From NCBI GenBank assembly GCA_028023455.1, contig JAQFVV010012546.1, forward strand, positions 819,501 through 883,500: a DNA stretch of 64,000 nucleotides. The letters run 5' to 3'. A program made the translations under genes and the position numbers. Below are positions 1-13,599 of the stretch, one piece after another (within the stretch, counting starts at the first letter, position 1; the number at the start of each line of letters is the position of its first letter). Under the pieces are notes generated by a model that did not search any database, had not been told where the DNA came from, and saw only the letters and a list, made by a program, of their open reading frames with translations. This stretch comes from Epiperipatus broadwayi (lineage: Eukaryota; Onychophora; Udeonychophora; Euonychophora; Peripatidae).

Positions 1-3000
1 TTTTCACATTTCCAATGAAAAAGGATTATATGTCACAAAATTACCCTAATAATTTTGCAAACGGGTTTAAATTCAAAACCCACATTTTTACATTCATGCT
101 TGTCAGATCTTTACGTTTTGACTGTATATATCTTACTTAGTTCAGTATGTCCACTCAGCTTGACGACCTCAATCTACCATCATTCAAAAAAAATCAATAC
201 AGATCGGTTAGTTTATTAATTAAAATCTTTGTCATTCTTCATCATACATATACATCTGACTGAATCCTTATTCTTTCCGGGCAACGTTGTTCTGGTCCAT
301 GTAAAAAAAACTCTCTTCATATTACACATCACCATGCAGTGTCTATAATGTGCACACAGCCACATCTTGATAAGGGAAATAACAAGGACATCAACTTCAA
401 ACTTAAACTATTTGCTTGAGCCAGGGAGAGATCTTTCCTAAGATCCAGAATTGTGTAAAGAGCTTCTCTTAGACACCTATTCCCTATATTGGCTTGCAAC
501 ATTTTCTATACTTAAACAGTAACTTTACTAATAATTCCCTATCTTAACAAATAAATGGAGAGAAACTTAGTCCTCCAACTGCCATGGTATCTAAATTAGG
601 AGACAGCTATTTCCCATCTATTGGGTGGTAGGATTACTTTACATTAGTAATGACAAGCATTTATAGCTTTAAATATGCCCACACATACATCGATTCCAGC
701 CTAGATAAATGACAAGACTAACCCGATCCCAAATCAATACATATATGAATTATTTCAATTTTAACCAATCAAGCCAAGAACATACCCAATATCTATATCA
801 ATAACAGATCAACACTCACAGCACAATAATGGGTTTTACGACCATCCTCTCATTCTTCATATCTACTATTAAGCACAAATTAAAATTTTGTTAAGAATAA
901 TAAAATATTTATATCATTTCTCTCTTTACTTTTAAGTCTAAATTTACGTGAGCATCTATACTTAAATGGTATCAAAATCATTTTCTTTTCTTTCCTTCAC
1001 ACATTTTAAACAGAAACAAAATATTAAATTAAATAATCTAGTGATCAGAGTGTGACATAGCATATAAACAAAATGAAATATAATAATAATAATAAAAATA
1101 ATAATAAATGATATATTATATAAACGAAATAAAATAAAGAATAAATATCAACATTACAGATAGTCTCTTTAAATTTCTTTTCCTTCCACTGTCCATTAAT
1201 CAATATATTCAGTTCATTTCACTTGAGATAGATCGCACAGATAGTAATTTGAATTATTTTAAATCAAATTTGTAGATAGTTATTTTAAATCAGAATGTAG
1301 ATATAGGATAGTTAATAAAATTTTAAAAAGTTCTGTTGTTTACCTTCCAGTTGAGTTCTTCCTAGGTTTGAATTCACTTTGTTCTCCGTTCCTTTTCCTT
1401 TCTATTTAAAGGTCCAAATTATAGGCAATAAGCAGTTTGTGATTACTAACATGAATTAACTCTTTTTAAAACATTACAGAAGATTGTTGTAGTTCTTTAA
1501 ACGAATTTTGAAGAGCCATATAATTATTATAATCTGAATTGGTCTTTTAATTTGATAAAAGAAATTTGACAATTCTCTCCCTGCATGAAATTTTATAAGC
1601 AGACCGGATGAATTGTGACATTCAACAGAAAATATCTTATCAAAAGTTGACTTCTTCATGATTAATTTTGAGAAAAAGAGATATGCACCATTTTTGGAAG
1701 AATTAGAAATTCATATTTTGGTCTACTATACAACTTAACTTCATTATCAAATCTGAGAAAAAAATTTAAAAACGTGGAGAAAAAAATACCTTTAGATATT
1801 AATTTTTAGTTAGTTAGCTCAGTTCTCAATCAGCAAAAGTTTTTTTTTCTTTTCTTCCCAGTTTTTATAGGATAAAAAGAAAAAAAATTACCCCCCCCCT
1901 TTTTTATTGTCTTTAAGTCTAATTAAAAAATCCCCACTCAGAATGAACAATAACTCTTTCTAAAAAAAAATGTTACTTTCCCAATAAATTTGATCTGAAA
2001 CCAGATCTCCTTAATTAACACATTGATCTTTCCAAAGTGTTACTTTCCTAATAACTTTGTCTGATTTTAAACCAGATCTCTTTAATTAACATATTGATGA
2101 CCAATTTATGAAATTTAGTCAAGGAAACTCTAATTAAAAAATTAAGCCTACTAACAATTTTCTTGTCAAACAAAGGTTACATTCACTGAATCTAAATAAT
2201 TTCTTATTTAGATTTACATTTTAAATACTATAAAAAAAAAATTATGTCAAATTTTCATAAAGGAAAGGAAAAAAAATCAAACCCATATATCTGTATCACA
2301 CACACACACATGCGCAGACTATCAAACAGGAAACTGATTATCCAGATTATATGAACACAAATATTCCTGATAATTTCTTATAATTACAAGCATAAAATCA
2401 ATTATAATCTCCGATAATCATAAACATAAATATTTACCACAATCTCCCATAACCCCAAACTCATTCTCTAAAAAAAAAAAAAACTGTTAACTAAAGCTAC
2501 TGACAATTGATTCAGTCTTACTTCTCATCAACTCTTTAGTAATAGATATTCTATGCAAACACAAACTGTCTCTATATATGTTACTTGTGAGCTATATAGC
2601 CATTACTTTCTCAAATAAAGCTTAACTTTTCCTTATATAAAAAAAAAAAAAATTCCACCATTACTTCATTTTATTATATTTGGTTTATAGATGTAATAAA
2701 CCAACGGGTTACAATATATATATATTCTCCCATAAAATTGGCAATATAAATTCCTCAATAATTTGAGATATCTAGTCTGAACCATAATAATAAAGACAAA
2801 GATTAATATAAATAATAGTCTGTGCAAATTTATATGATTCAGTATTGTTAAGATATACAATATAAAAATAAATAAAGGCTATTTTTAAATTGTTTAGTTA
2901 TCTGAAAATGTCCTTAGTATTAATTGTTAATTAATTCTCTTTTATAATTATTTGTATCAAAAATTAAAATCCTACCTAAAATTTTAAAAATTTAATTTAA

Positions 3001-4000
3001 TATTGTTTAATATTTGTCTGATATTCATTATCTTCATTTCTATTTAAACCTAAAGATAAAATGATATTTTTAAAGTACTAAGATGTACAATTGAGTAGAA
3101 ATATATTTCACTTGTATAATTATACATCTATGACCGATTGTTGATGTATACGTTTTGCAATCATTTCTATTATTTACCCATAATGCTTCTACTATTAAAA
3201 AAACGATTAATTAGCAATATATATAAATTTCCCATAATGCATCAAAGTGGAATTTTGATTTAGAAACAAGATATATTCCTATCTTTAGTAAACTTTAAAT
3301 AACATAATAAGATATATAAAAAATCGTATGAAATTTTTTTTTTATTTTTAAAGCTTTTGGATAAATAGGATTGACAATCAAACTTCATCCCCTCCCCACT
3401 TTTATTTTCAGAAAAAGAAAAAGAAAAATCTGACAAATCAGAGACATTTCTAAGGATTTTACATGAAAAGTGACTTGAGAAAAGTATTCTGAAAAAGCTT
3501 TCTGTAAAGAAAGAATAAAGAAATTTGCAAAAAAGAAGATTACATGATTATTTTTGAAAATTCAAATAGAATTGTTGAAACTTAATTCTTAAATACTCTG
3601 AACATTTCCATATGGATAAACTTTTTTTCCAAAGCGGCTTTTATTTTTAATACTCTTATTATTAAAGTTTTATTAAACGTTTCATATGAAAAAATAATAA
3701 TAATTGGAATAACAAAAATTAATAAATATGTATGTACTAATTAATTGTGTATTATCATTAATGTGATATATATGTAACTATATTATACTATATAAAATAT
3801 AGTTTTAAATTTTTTATCAAGAATAATATTTTTATTGTATAAAGTATTAAATTAATTAATTTCTTTTTACACTTTTTTCAGAATGCTTTCCATTAAGATG
3901 TGATTTTCAATACTTTAAACTGCCCAGCATTTTTCATCTTGTTTATTTATTCTAAAAGGAAGTTGTTTAATTATTCAGCAGTTTTCTTCCAACCGCTTAT
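1..4000. other. AT-rich non-coding stretch
   Basis: No gene is recognised here. Open frames are short and of low complexity on both strands. It holds small A/T runs, a run of C near 1890, a short (CA)n near 2300 and the duplication described separately at 1971-2098. I see no exon with splice signals and no tRNA. Confidence 0.6.
1971..2098. repeat. Degenerate 68-bp tandem duplication
   Basis: Two neighbouring units both run from GTTACTTTCC through CCAGATCTC and TTAATTAACA to TATTGAT or CATTGAT. They start near 1971 and 2039 and differ by several substitutions and small indels, so the duplication is old. No function is apparent. Confidence 0.7.
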
Positions 4001-4002
4001 TT

Positions 4003-4126
4003 CTACTAAATATCTTTTTTTATGTGTCAAAGCATCGGCCGGGAAGCGAACCTGCAAACCCGGGACAACTGCTTGTAAGGCAGCTGTGCTGATCTCTCGG
4101 CCACCAACGCTTGACTACTAAAATAT
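4003..4126 (-). mobile_element. tRNA-derived SINE, with target duplication
   Basis: Read on the minus strand, this copy carries a box A-like GGCCGAGAG region and a box B-like GGTTCGCTTCCC (pol III internal promoter). It ends in TGACACAT followed by an A tail, seen here as T's at 4014-4020. The SINE body is about 4021-4114. Flanks 4003-4013 (CTACTAAATAT) and 4115-4126 (CTACTAAAATAT) look like a slightly diverged target site duplication. The family recurs at 20.6, 33.1, 35.2, 35.6, 54.0 and 58.6 kb. Confidence 0.8.
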
Positions 4127-4196
4127 TTTTTTTGTCTTTTTTTAAAAAAACAACAACTCTGAAGAAGACTGTTGGAGTGTTGAAATTGTTAAAAAT

Positions 4197-4503
4197 AAAT
4201 ATATTAATATTTTTTATTAGTCATTCATTAGACTAGTGATTATCCACTTAATGACAAATATTTTTAGTGTAATTTTCACTACATCACTCTCACATACTCC
4301 TTTTTATCCACTTTTAACATCTTGTGGAGAGATATGATAATAAAATTATAACCAAACACATGTTTAAAAAATATATGATCCCCAAGATGCATATTTTATC
4401 GTGAACTTGAGAAAGGTGCAATAAAAATTACACTACAAAAATGTAATGCATTAAGTGAATAATGTCTAGTTTAATAAATGACTAATAAAAATTATTAATA
4501 TAT
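4197..4503. mobile_element. Family E foldback element with long inverted ends
   Basis: The ends are near-perfect inverted repeats of about 80 bp. The left arm begins ATATTAATATTTTTTATTAG and the right arm ends CTAATAAAAATTATTAATAT. Inside is a block shared with 43.3, 44.4 and 46.6 kb (ACTCTCACA, then CATCTTGTGGAGAG). Near 4386-4412 it keeps a decayed copy of the 3' half of the hammerhead motif seen in family B. There is no coding capacity, so it is non-autonomous. Confidence 0.75.
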
Positions 4504-4611
4504 TTCTATCAAATGATTTTTGTCAAAGTTGTGTGTGCAGTAAATTTGACACTATTTACTTAATTGGTAGAAATTTAATATTGATATATATTGAACAATG
4601 ATTAAGAGATT

Positions 4612-4812
4612 TGTTAAGAGATTATGACTTGGGTCAACTGATATGCATGATTTAACACAAAATATGCATATTGGGAATCACATCTTTTTTACATGTCTTG
4701 GCCATATACTTATAATTATACCTTTTCACAAGGTGTTAAAAGTCAATATAAATTAATCCCTACATTGCATGAGTAGGGTGTAGTGAAAATTACACTACAG
4801 CAAATTTAAAAA
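4612..4812 (-). repeat. Family E/B fragment with decayed hammerhead core
   Basis: The plus strand here reads like the complement of the inner part of family E (AGTGAAAATTACACTACA at the right end). It is preceded by GGTCAACTGATATGCATG and then ATATGCATATTGGGAATCA. This matches the family B ribozyme region, but the core CUGAUGA has become CUGAUAU and stem II is lost, so activity is not expected. Confidence 0.6.
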
Positions 4813-5019
4813 TAACATCTTCAAGAAAATTGTTGTCAAAACAGTGCAAGAAAAGATGTATTGATTTAAAGATATAAGCACCACTTAAAAAGTGAAGCAA
4901 ACATTTAATATAGGCAATATTTATTTTTTGTGTATTATAAAAAAGATAAAATATGATTTAAACATAAAATAAATAAATGATTGGGAAGATGTTTGTATTA
5001 ACCAAATTAAGATTCAATT

Positions 5020-5470
5020 TCCTTCTTATCCTGATAGGATTGAACATATGAACAGATAAGATATATACAATGTCAGAACAGGCCAATAGATAATGGTGCC
5101 CAGAAAATCTGTTTGCTTTCATTATGCAAAGAGACTGGCTATAAATAGTCAGTCCAGTAGGAGGTAAAGTTAAAAAAAAATACTGTCAGAGCTGAATGGC
5201 AGTATGCACATTGCCCACTATATAGTTAAAGCAATAAGGCAAATTCAGCATTAAACTGGAAACTGTTACAACATAAACCAGACACAATGCAAACTGATTC
5301 AGAATGACTGGAAAGGTCACTGTTTTTACATGAGGCAAGTTATCACAGAACAGCTGGATGTGTTAAGTAAACCAAACAAGGTAGCTCTTGGGTTTATAGT
5401 TGCACAGCAACAAACTTCTATACTGATCCAATGCATCAGGTGTGTGGTTTAGCAAACCTTATTGTATATT
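5020..5470. other. Slightly less AT-rich segment, no gene recognised
   Basis: Base composition is more balanced than in the surroundings, but every frame is interrupted. I see no tRNA, SINE or inverted-repeat structure. It could be an old, unrecognised repeat or unique sequence. Confidence 0.4.
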
Positions 5471-6181
5471 TTTGTAAATATATTGTATATATATATATAT
5501 ATTAAAAAAATATTTAATCGTACTTATTCAAGTCTGCGTTTATTACTTCAACATATAAATACAACATTCTTGAGTTTTACTTTTTGAGTCCATTACATTC
5601 ATTATTACACTAAACTATTTTAGTGAATAATTCTCATAAAGAATTTTTTAAAAAAACTTTTATCCTAAAGACATTTTGTATTTTTGAACTGATTTTTAAA
5701 TTAAAAAATACACGTAGTATATATCTGTCATGATAAAAAATACAGACAATTAGGACCAGAGAAGTTAAATACTTACCCTAAAAAAAGATATAAAAACATT
5801 TAAAATGAAGAACAAAGATCAAGAAGACTTGAAAAGGTGATCCAATTTATTTTGGAAGGCTTATCATTTGGAAAGCAGTTTCATAAAAAAATGTAATCAT
5901 TTACATATTATATATTCTGTTAAATCATCTAAAAAATGTGATTTTTAGCAGTCTGAAGAAAGCAAAAATTATTTGTTGTTTTTCATAACTTGTTAATATT
6001 TTAATTTAAAAAAACTTTTTGCATTTTAAGTTTGTAAGACTTTATGAAAGAAATTGTATTATATTAGATTAAATTAATATTATTATTATTGAGTGTAAAA
6101 GTTCTTATTTCTAGATCAATTAGCTATATATGTTTGAATATTTGCAAACCAGGCACTCTTCACAAACTTGGGAGCTTAATT

Positions 6182-6373
6182 GTAAGTATAGGGGATTTGA
6201 ACTCAGATTTTCAAGCACCTTTCAACTATACACACTACCTCATACAACTGATACACATATATTGGTGATTATTTATCTTTTCTACATGTGTGTGGTCATG
6301 TGTATTAATTGTATGAGGTAGTGTGATAGTTGAAGGGTGCTTGAAAATCTGAGTTCAAATCCCCTATACTTAC
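6182..6373. repeat. Family B foldback, tRNA-like arm pair
   Basis: Arms 6182-6256 and 6300-6373 are inverted copies of the 3' module of family B. Each ends in a box B-like GAGTTCAAATCCCC. The loop carries ATATTGGTGATTATTTATC, which is the sequence just downstream of the predicted hammerhead cleavage site in full-length copies (compare 35995-36010). The ribozyme core itself is absent. Confidence 0.75.
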
Positions 6374-7109
6374 TATATATATTTGATAACAAATGATTTT
6401 TGTTCTTGATTTGTAAATTGATATTAATAATTTTTACAATAGATAAGTAATGAAAGTTTGTAAAATAAAATTTTCAATAATAATAAAAAAAAATCCATAA
6501 AAAATATACTGAATGCAAGATGACTTCAATAGAACTTCTAATTTCAGTTTTGACATAATGACAAACAAATAATTTTCTTTAAAATAATACATATTGTTGC
6601 ATGAGGTGTACAATGGTGGCAGAAAGATAAACTCAAATGCTAAAAAGCCTTAAACTGTAAGCTTCATTAAGATAGAAAAAACTTATTATCAATACATGCA
6701 ATATTATCATAGCTTATATGATTAACATAAATTAGAATATTATTATATATTCAATATGCAAAATCTATTGACTATTTTGCATATGTATATTCTATTTTTT
6801 TATAATGAACATATGAATATAAAATACTACTGAAAAAATTTACAATCATAAAATAAAGTTAAAATGATTTTGCTGGATAGCAGTTGTGTTTTAATAAAAT
6901 TCCAAATATTATAACTTTTTTTTTTGTATTATTGTTTTAATTATATTATACAACAAATTTATAAACATCACATGCCCACCATCTCATGCTTGTGTATAAC
7001 TGTTGTTAAAACAGGCAAAACTCACTATACATATGCCACACACAGCAAGTTAGAGTAATCAATGGATGCCAGAAGGCTTGTGAATAAAATCTCCATCTAG
7101 TGCCTACTT

Positions 7110-7168
7110 ATCCAATATCCCCAGACTAGTTTCTGGCTTGGGGCCTTCGTCAGTGAGAAGCCTTGGAT
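7110..7168 (-). ncRNA. Hammerhead ribozyme, family A (core intact)
   Basis: On the minus strand, stem I outer helix is ATCCAA/TTGGAT and inner helix TTCTCA/TGGGGA (with G-U pairs). The core reads CUGACGA, with stem II GGC/GCC, then GAAA and the strand CUAG-U-C. Predicted cleavage is after GUC, between 7124 and 7123. Position 7 of the core is C instead of U, which the hammerhead consensus allows. Stem III is only A-U plus C-G, but the ACUAGU strand is a palindrome that could pair between two molecules. Activity is inferred. Confidence 0.7.
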
Positions 7169-7210
7169 CTCAGAGCACTGCATCTAGATCTTAGGATGCA
7201 GTGCTCTCAG

Positions 7211-7269
7211 ATCCAAAGCTCCTCACTGATGAAGGCCACAAGCCAGAAACTAGTCTGGTGACATTGGAT
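7211..7269 (+). ncRNA. Hammerhead ribozyme, family A (one stem I mismatch)
   Basis: ATCCAA/TTGGAT closes the outer stem I. The inner helix TCCTCA/TGGTGA has one mismatch. The core CUGAUGA, stem II (GGC-CACAA-GCC), GAAA and the ACUAGU-C cleavage segment are all present. It is the inverted partner of the copy at 7110-7168. Confidence 0.65.
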
Positions 7270-8130
7270 GAGTAGGTACTAGATTGGGATTTTATGCACA
7301 AGCCTTCTGAAATCCATTGATTACTCTAACTTGCTGTGTGTGGAATACATATAGTGAGTTTTTCCTGTTTTAACAAATGTATAGTTAATCCGAAAATCAT
7401 TATTAGGGGGAAAATGTCACTGGAATGAGATTCTTTAAAATATGTTGTTTTTTAATGAATTTGAATCCTTTATCAATATTGTCAGTTACACACACTCACC
7501 AACAACATGTGCATTAGTTCAAGGTTTGTTATATATCATTTCATCATCATAAGAATTATGAGTAAATAAATAAGATATTTTTTTCTTAGGTAAACCAACT
7601 TCTATTACATATCGTTCATTATAATGTTGTACAAGATTTCTGTAAAAAAAGGTAAATTTACCTTTAAACATTTATAATGATCATATTTTTTCAAAACAAT
7701 GGCAAATGGTTATTGTAAAGTTAAAGCTACAATGAAAACATTATAAACATGTACATTGGTATATGATGGTAAGAAGGATATTTTTTCAGAATAAGATCTG
7801 ATTATAAAGTGTATTAATAGGAATGTTTTCTGACATGCAAAGAAAAACTTCATTGGATGAAACATAAAATAATTTATTCAATTGTTGTACCCACAGATGG
7901 TAAAGCTTTTGTGGTATTGTTTTGCCTAATAAACACACATATTTTTACTACTCTTAAAAATTTCTACTAAATATTTTAAATGCAACAATAAAATATTCCA
8001 ATGTACTTTCAACTGCTGGCTGTAACCTTTTGTTGTTATGATAACATATCTTTTTTTTATTTTGTTTTTAAAATGAACTGCATTAGAGTAGATACACTAC
8101 AGTAGATACACTTAATATTTAAAGAACTAA

Positions 8131-8835
8131 CATCACATGATCACCATTTGCTCATAACTGTTATTAAAACAGGAAAAACTCTCCACAGAGTAGTGCCATT
8201 CAGTGCAAGCCAGAGTAATCAATGAATGCCAGAAGGTTTGTGCATAAAATCCCTATCTAGTGCCTACTCAACCATAATTTCCAGACTAGTTTCTAGCTTG
8301 TGGCTTTCACTCATAGCTTGTAGCTAAGTAGAGATAATAGGTGGTTGCTGGAGGGTTGCATTAGATACTAAGATCTAAATGCAGTGCTTTCAGATTCAAG
8401 GTTCCTCACTCATGAAAGCCACAAGCCAGACACGAGTTTGGGGATATGTGATTATGGTTATTAAAGTACCAAAAACATCAAAATGTATGGATACTGAACT
8501 GAGTTCAGACCTATATGTCTATATAAGCTAATGAGCTTGGATTGAAAATATTTTGGTGTTTTTAATTCTCATAGTTTTGTAGTTAAGTAGAGATAAATGG
8601 TGGCTACTGGAGGGTAGCATTAGATCCTGAGATCTAGATACAGTGTTCTCAGATCCAAGACTTCTCACTGATGAAAGCCAAAAGATAGAAACTAGTCTGG
8701 GGATGTTGGATGAGTAGGCACTAGATAGGTATTTGATGCACAGGCCTTCTGGCATTTATCTGATTACTCCGGCTTGCATTGAGTGGCACTGCCGTATGGA
8801 GATTTTGCCTGTTTTAATATGTAAAGACATGATAC
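8131..8835. mobile_element. Composite family A element
   Basis: It starts with the family end CATCACATGATCACCAT, then a minus-oriented arm with a decayed hammerhead near 8290-8325. A plus-oriented unit (8391-8450) has a mutated core (CUCAUGA). After that comes the 5' half of a family A unit (about 8455-8620, with ACTGAGTTCAGACC) and a better preserved hammerhead at 8653-8711. The right end is GATTTTGCCTGTTTTAA. It looks like two or more insertions or unit-length copies joined. Confidence 0.65.
8653..8711 (+). ncRNA. Hammerhead-like motif, family A (weak stem II)
   Basis: Stem I (ATCCAA/TTGGAT and TTCTCA/TGGGGA), the core CUGAUGA, GAAA and the ACUAGU-C cleavage segment are intact. Stem II (AGCCAAAAGAT) has lost most pairing, so activity is doubtful. 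Confidence 0.55.
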
Positions 8836-10379
8836 TATGGCTATTGGGATAGATAAAATTTAAATTCTTGAATACTTCTGATTTAAAATGCTCTTGTAAA
8901 TCATTTCAAGGTAAATTTTTAACTCAAGCTTTAATAATCTGCAAACTCTTTTCATGTAGATTTTAAAAATAATGTTGGGAACTTTAGGTTTATCATTTTT
9001 TATGTAATATGACTTCTATTGAGCTCTAGTTTTGTTTTAAAAATTGTTCATAATATGCTGCTCTATTATATATTTTTCACCCTTTGCCACTTATTTTTGT
9101 TGCTTTTTGTTCTCTAATGGTTATAAGTTTATAAATAAGTAAGTCTGTTTAATTTGTTGTTTTTTAAAATATATATATATACTTATAAGAGTAAAAAATG
9201 TTTTTAAATTTAATTTATAAATATAATATTATGGAATCAATAATAAAAATTTTCCATTAAATAATAATTAATACATTATACAGGCTTAAACCTGCATTTA
9301 TATATGTAATAATAATCTAAAATACCACATTACTAAAAAAATAAAATATTTTTTGTATTTTTGTTCTGTAAGAATCTTCTTGCTATATTTGGAATTGTTG
9401 TGGCTTACAAATAGGAATGGTTGTTTTATGTCAGCAAAAATGTTTTAAATTAAATTTAAAATTGTAATAATTAACTGAGTACTTCCCAGTAGTGAAAAAT
9501 GCTAGCATCTTACATAAGCAATCTATGTTCCAGTTTAATATGCAATACACTTTATTTCATACTAATTTTATAGACTATATATTGCATGATTTGTTTCAAT
9601 ATCTTGCAAATTAGGACATGTAATTAACTTATAAAAATCAAAGCATGCTACTTTTTGAATTTCATTGTTTTAAACATCTTCATCGTTATTTCAGATTTTT
9701 TTGGTGAAACATAAAAATATAATATAGATTTGTGGAGATTAAAAAAACCATGCATTATTCATGCACCTAACAAGAAGAGACCATTTATAGTCTTACCCTG
9801 TATCAAATATTATTATATAATATCAGAGATAATGTTTAATCAAAACTTATGAACTTAAATTTATTAATGATTGTGTTGTATACATTTGTAAGTATTGGTT
9901 TTATATAAATATACATCTAGTGATTTGGAGGACAAACAAAATAAAAATGATAAGTCAAATAAATGAAAACAAAAATTCTTAGAAAAGTTGGCAAGAACTA
10001 TTGAAATTGATTCAGCATCTGGTGATAAAGCACCTTGTGGTGTGTTCTATATATTTTACAAGGCATAACTATGACTTTAATGACTGGTATATCAGATCTG
10101 CCTGTTTAAATGATTATCTGGGTTTTTTGTACACATTAAGATTTAATTTGATTAAAAAATCAAAATATTTAGATTCAAGTAATCACAATTTGAAATCATA
10201 TTAGGTCTTTATTACTGAAAACCAAGTGAGATATTCTATTGTTGGATGTGGGTGTAGAAGTTTAAACATTTCTAGTAATTGATATTTTTGTAAAGGAGAA
10301 AAAAAGTAATTTGATTTTAATTTCTATTTATAGTACTAACCTGTATGCCAACATATTAAATTAGATAATATTTTAATTT

Positions 10380-10690
10380 GTGAAGTGCAGATAGGTGAAA
10401 ATTGAAATAAATTGAGATACTGTCAAATCTCCAAATCTTTATGATTTAGACTCAGTGAGTTAATTGTGAAGATATTTAAAGCTTCAAGCTTTCAAACCTA
10501 AGTACTTATGACTGGCTTAGATATATAGAAAGAAAAGTAGAGAAAAGGGTGTCTGCCCTTTTGATCTTTATTGTGTGTTTAGGTTTGGATGTCATTTGGA
10601 CAGCTATCCATGACATCTGATTGGCTGTCAGATAAGTATTGTAACGAGTGCTGGAGATTTGGCAGTATCTCAGTTTATTAAATTAGAATT
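10380..10690 (+). repeat. Family C repeat with CCAAT box
   Basis: It shares the order TTTGTGAAG, CTGGCTTAGATATATAGAAAG and CATCTGATTGGCTGTCAG with copies at 19.3, 19.6 and 20.8 kb. The GATTGGCT segment is, on the minus strand, an AGCCAATCAG box that fits the NF-Y binding consensus. No open reading frame is present. Confidence 0.7.
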
Positions 10691-10699
10691 GTAATAATA

Positions 10700-12960
10700 A
10701 ATCTTAGCAATCATTTATTAGAATAAAAGTAAACATTTCTTAGCTTTTAATAAAACAAGATTTTACATATATTTTTTTTTAATTTAACGATTTTGTATTA
10801 TTAATTATGAATTCTTTTACATTGAATATAATTACAAAAAAAAACCTTATTTATTAGTAACGCATATTATTACTATTTTATATTTATCTGATAAAGTATT
10901 AAGTAACAGAATCATTAGTAAATTACTTGGAAATAATTAGAAATTTTTAATTTTCGTGTGAATATATAATATTTAATATTGATTTACTTAATAAGTAATT
11001 AAAATGCAATAAAAAAAAATCAAAACATAATACTTGCAGTTTATACTAGGCGTTTAATAAATGAAAGTAATAATTTATTGTTAACCCGCTTCAAGATATT
11101 GAAATAAAATTAGTAATAAAAACTTAAATGTCATTTGTTTTAATTAATTGTTTAAATTTTTTTCAAAATAAATTATCTCCACTTGAAGCTATTCTCATTA
11201 AATATTGTATATATTGTGTGATTTGAGCATTACTATAGCAAATGAAGCAAGCAATTTACATCTTTCATTTCTTTCTTGCAGTGTAATAATAGAGATTAAC
11301 ATTCAAGTTTTATTAAAAGTTTCGCATTATATAGAACAATAAGCTGTTTTCCATTATTTTTGTATCAGATTATTATTATTAGAATATGTAAAATCTCCAT
11401 TTTCGTCAAATATTCTAAAAAGATATAAATAAAAATATTGGGAAAAAAATGTCTTTAAAGAGGGATAAAGTTGGAATAATTATTCCACATGTTTTTGTTT
11501 AATTGAAGGTAAATATATTAATCTTTAACTGGTTTTAAAATTTATATCTGGACTAGAAATTATATGATAATCTCTAGCCTGTTAAGTGAGTTGTAGCAAT
11601 CATTAATATATTTCTTGGAAGTGAATAATATCAAAGTTTTGAGTGCAAAAAACAATAATGCTTTTAAATTAAATTGTGATATATATGAGTAAGATTTTTT
11701 TTATTTATTTTGAAAATGAATGGATAGGTGAATATATGAAACAGAGAATATTTCTTCATGTTATTGCAATACTTTGTGAACAAGTTTAAAGGTATGTAGA
11801 ATTAATTATGATTGTAAAAGGTTTATGATGAAAATAAACAAAGCTAAATTTAAGAAAATATATTAGTGAAATATATTGAAAGAAAGCACTGGACAGAAAA
11901 TTTTAGAGCAGAATAATATTTTAAATAATTAAAAGTTTGTTAAACAGTGATAAAAGTAATATTTACTAAGGCAATAAACCTAAAGCATGTGCATTTGAAA
12001 ATGTGAAGGTAGGGACCTCTACAGGTCTTAACCACAAGCTTACGCATTGGAAAAAAAGTAGTGAAATTTAATATATGTTATATTTAACACATTCCATTAC
12101 ACATTATTGGAACATATGAATAAAAATATCTTATAAAGATTTTTTAAAAAAAGATGCATTAATTATCTAAGTATAAAGTTTATACCTGATATAGATATAT
12201 GATACTCTCTTAATTAATATAAAGTGTATGTTATCAAAGATCTAAATGCATAAAATTTGATAGTTATACACAAATTTGCAGTAATTTTAAAAAGCAAGTT
12301 TTTAATAAAAAAATTATTATTGTTTTAATAGAAAAGTACATTTATATCTTTTAGAGATAGGGATAAAAGAAATAAAAAAATTATTCAAGATTTTGGAGTT
12401 GTGAATTTAAAAAGACTGCAAGAAATAAATTGAAATGATACATACAGAAAGCAGCTGTTCATAAATATGTATGGCCATTTCAATTAAAATGAGGGAAAGA
12501 AAAAAAAGAAAAAAAAGATTTACAGTGGCTATACAAGCCAATACTATTAGGAATACACTGAAAATTTAAAGGAGTAAGAGAAAAAAATAGCTACTGAGAA
12601 AATTATGAGAGGAAAATTAATTGTATTGGATATTTACTATGAAGCACATAATTGGAAAATAAATATTGGATAATACTGAGAGATAAAAAAAGAGAAGTAA
12701 AAAAAGTTAAAGATTTTAAGAAGAGAAGTAATAAAGAGACTAAGGAAGGAATAAAATGTTTTGAATAATATTGTCTATTTTGTTTGGAAATGCCAACTTT
12801 TTGGCAATTAATAATGATATATATACAAAAAAAAAGTAATATATCTATTCATTTTATACTTAGATTTTGTACAAATCTCAAAAATAAAGATTATTTAATG
12901 TACTGTTTATTTTGTTTAAGCCATCAGATATAAAAACGTTTTTAGAATGAATAAATTAAT
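10700..12960. other. AT-rich non-coding stretch
   Basis: No gene is recognised. The only notable point is the 18-base segment GTAGGGACCTCTACAGGT near 12007, which recurs near 42025. Poly-A and poly-T runs are frequent. Confidence 0.5.
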
Positions 12961-12976
12961 TGTTAAATCAAGTAAA

Positions 12977-12992
12977 TATATGATCAAGTAGT

Positions 12993-13038
<46 letters not shown>

Positions 13039-13059
13039 TTGATATATATAAACACTACT
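12977..13059. repeat. Long (AT)n palindrome
   Basis: TGATCAAGTAGTGTTTATAT on the left and its complement ATATAAACACTACTTGATCA on the right flank an (AT)n core. The whole would form a cruciform or hairpin. A further AT run extends the right side to about 13087. Confidence 0.85.
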
Positions 13060-13190
13060 TGATCATATATATATATATATATATATAAGTAAATTAGTTT
13101 CCAACCAGTAACCACCTAAACATTCACAGTAAATATAGCAACCAATATCTCTAACTGCTGTCAAGGCACCCTTCACACATTTTAATAGCA

Positions 13191-13208
13191 AGAATGGAAA
13201 TCCATTCT

Positions 13209-13264
<56 letters not shown>
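13191..13264. repeat. Short hairpin followed by (AT)n
   Basis: AAGAATGGA-AA-TCCATTCTT forms a perfect hairpin at about 13191-13210. An uninterrupted AT dinucleotide tract of about 54 bp follows immediately. Confidence 0.85.
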
Positions 13265-13267
<3 letters not shown>

Positions 13268-13599
13268 CTAGTAGAGCTTACTAAAATTTAATATGTATTA
13301 GAAATATACATTTCTAGAATTAGTTGCATTAATAAGGCTGAAGAAATAATAAACATGCAATAAAACTGATCATGTATAAGACTCACTTATTGTTACTTTT
13401 CTATTGTTTGACTGTTTAGCCTTTCCACAACAAAACATTTTTTCACTCATAGTTTATTGTCATAACTAACTGCTAGCTGTTTGAATAAATTGTGTAGAGA
13501 CTATTACTATCATTGATAATCATGTTTTATATGATAAAATTACATTCAGTCACATATTATTATTTAGATTGTGAACTTGATTAATAAGTTCAATGTTTC

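Larger units (their letters stand above)
6968..7385. mobile_element. Family A foldback element with two hammerhead copies
   Basis: This is a head-to-head pair of family A units. The arms match from the ends (AAACAGGCAAAACTCACTATA on the left, TATAGTGAGTTTTTCCTGTTT on the right) to a centre near 7190. Each arm carries one hammerhead (7110-7168 minus, 7211-7269 plus). No protein is encoded. Confidence 0.8.
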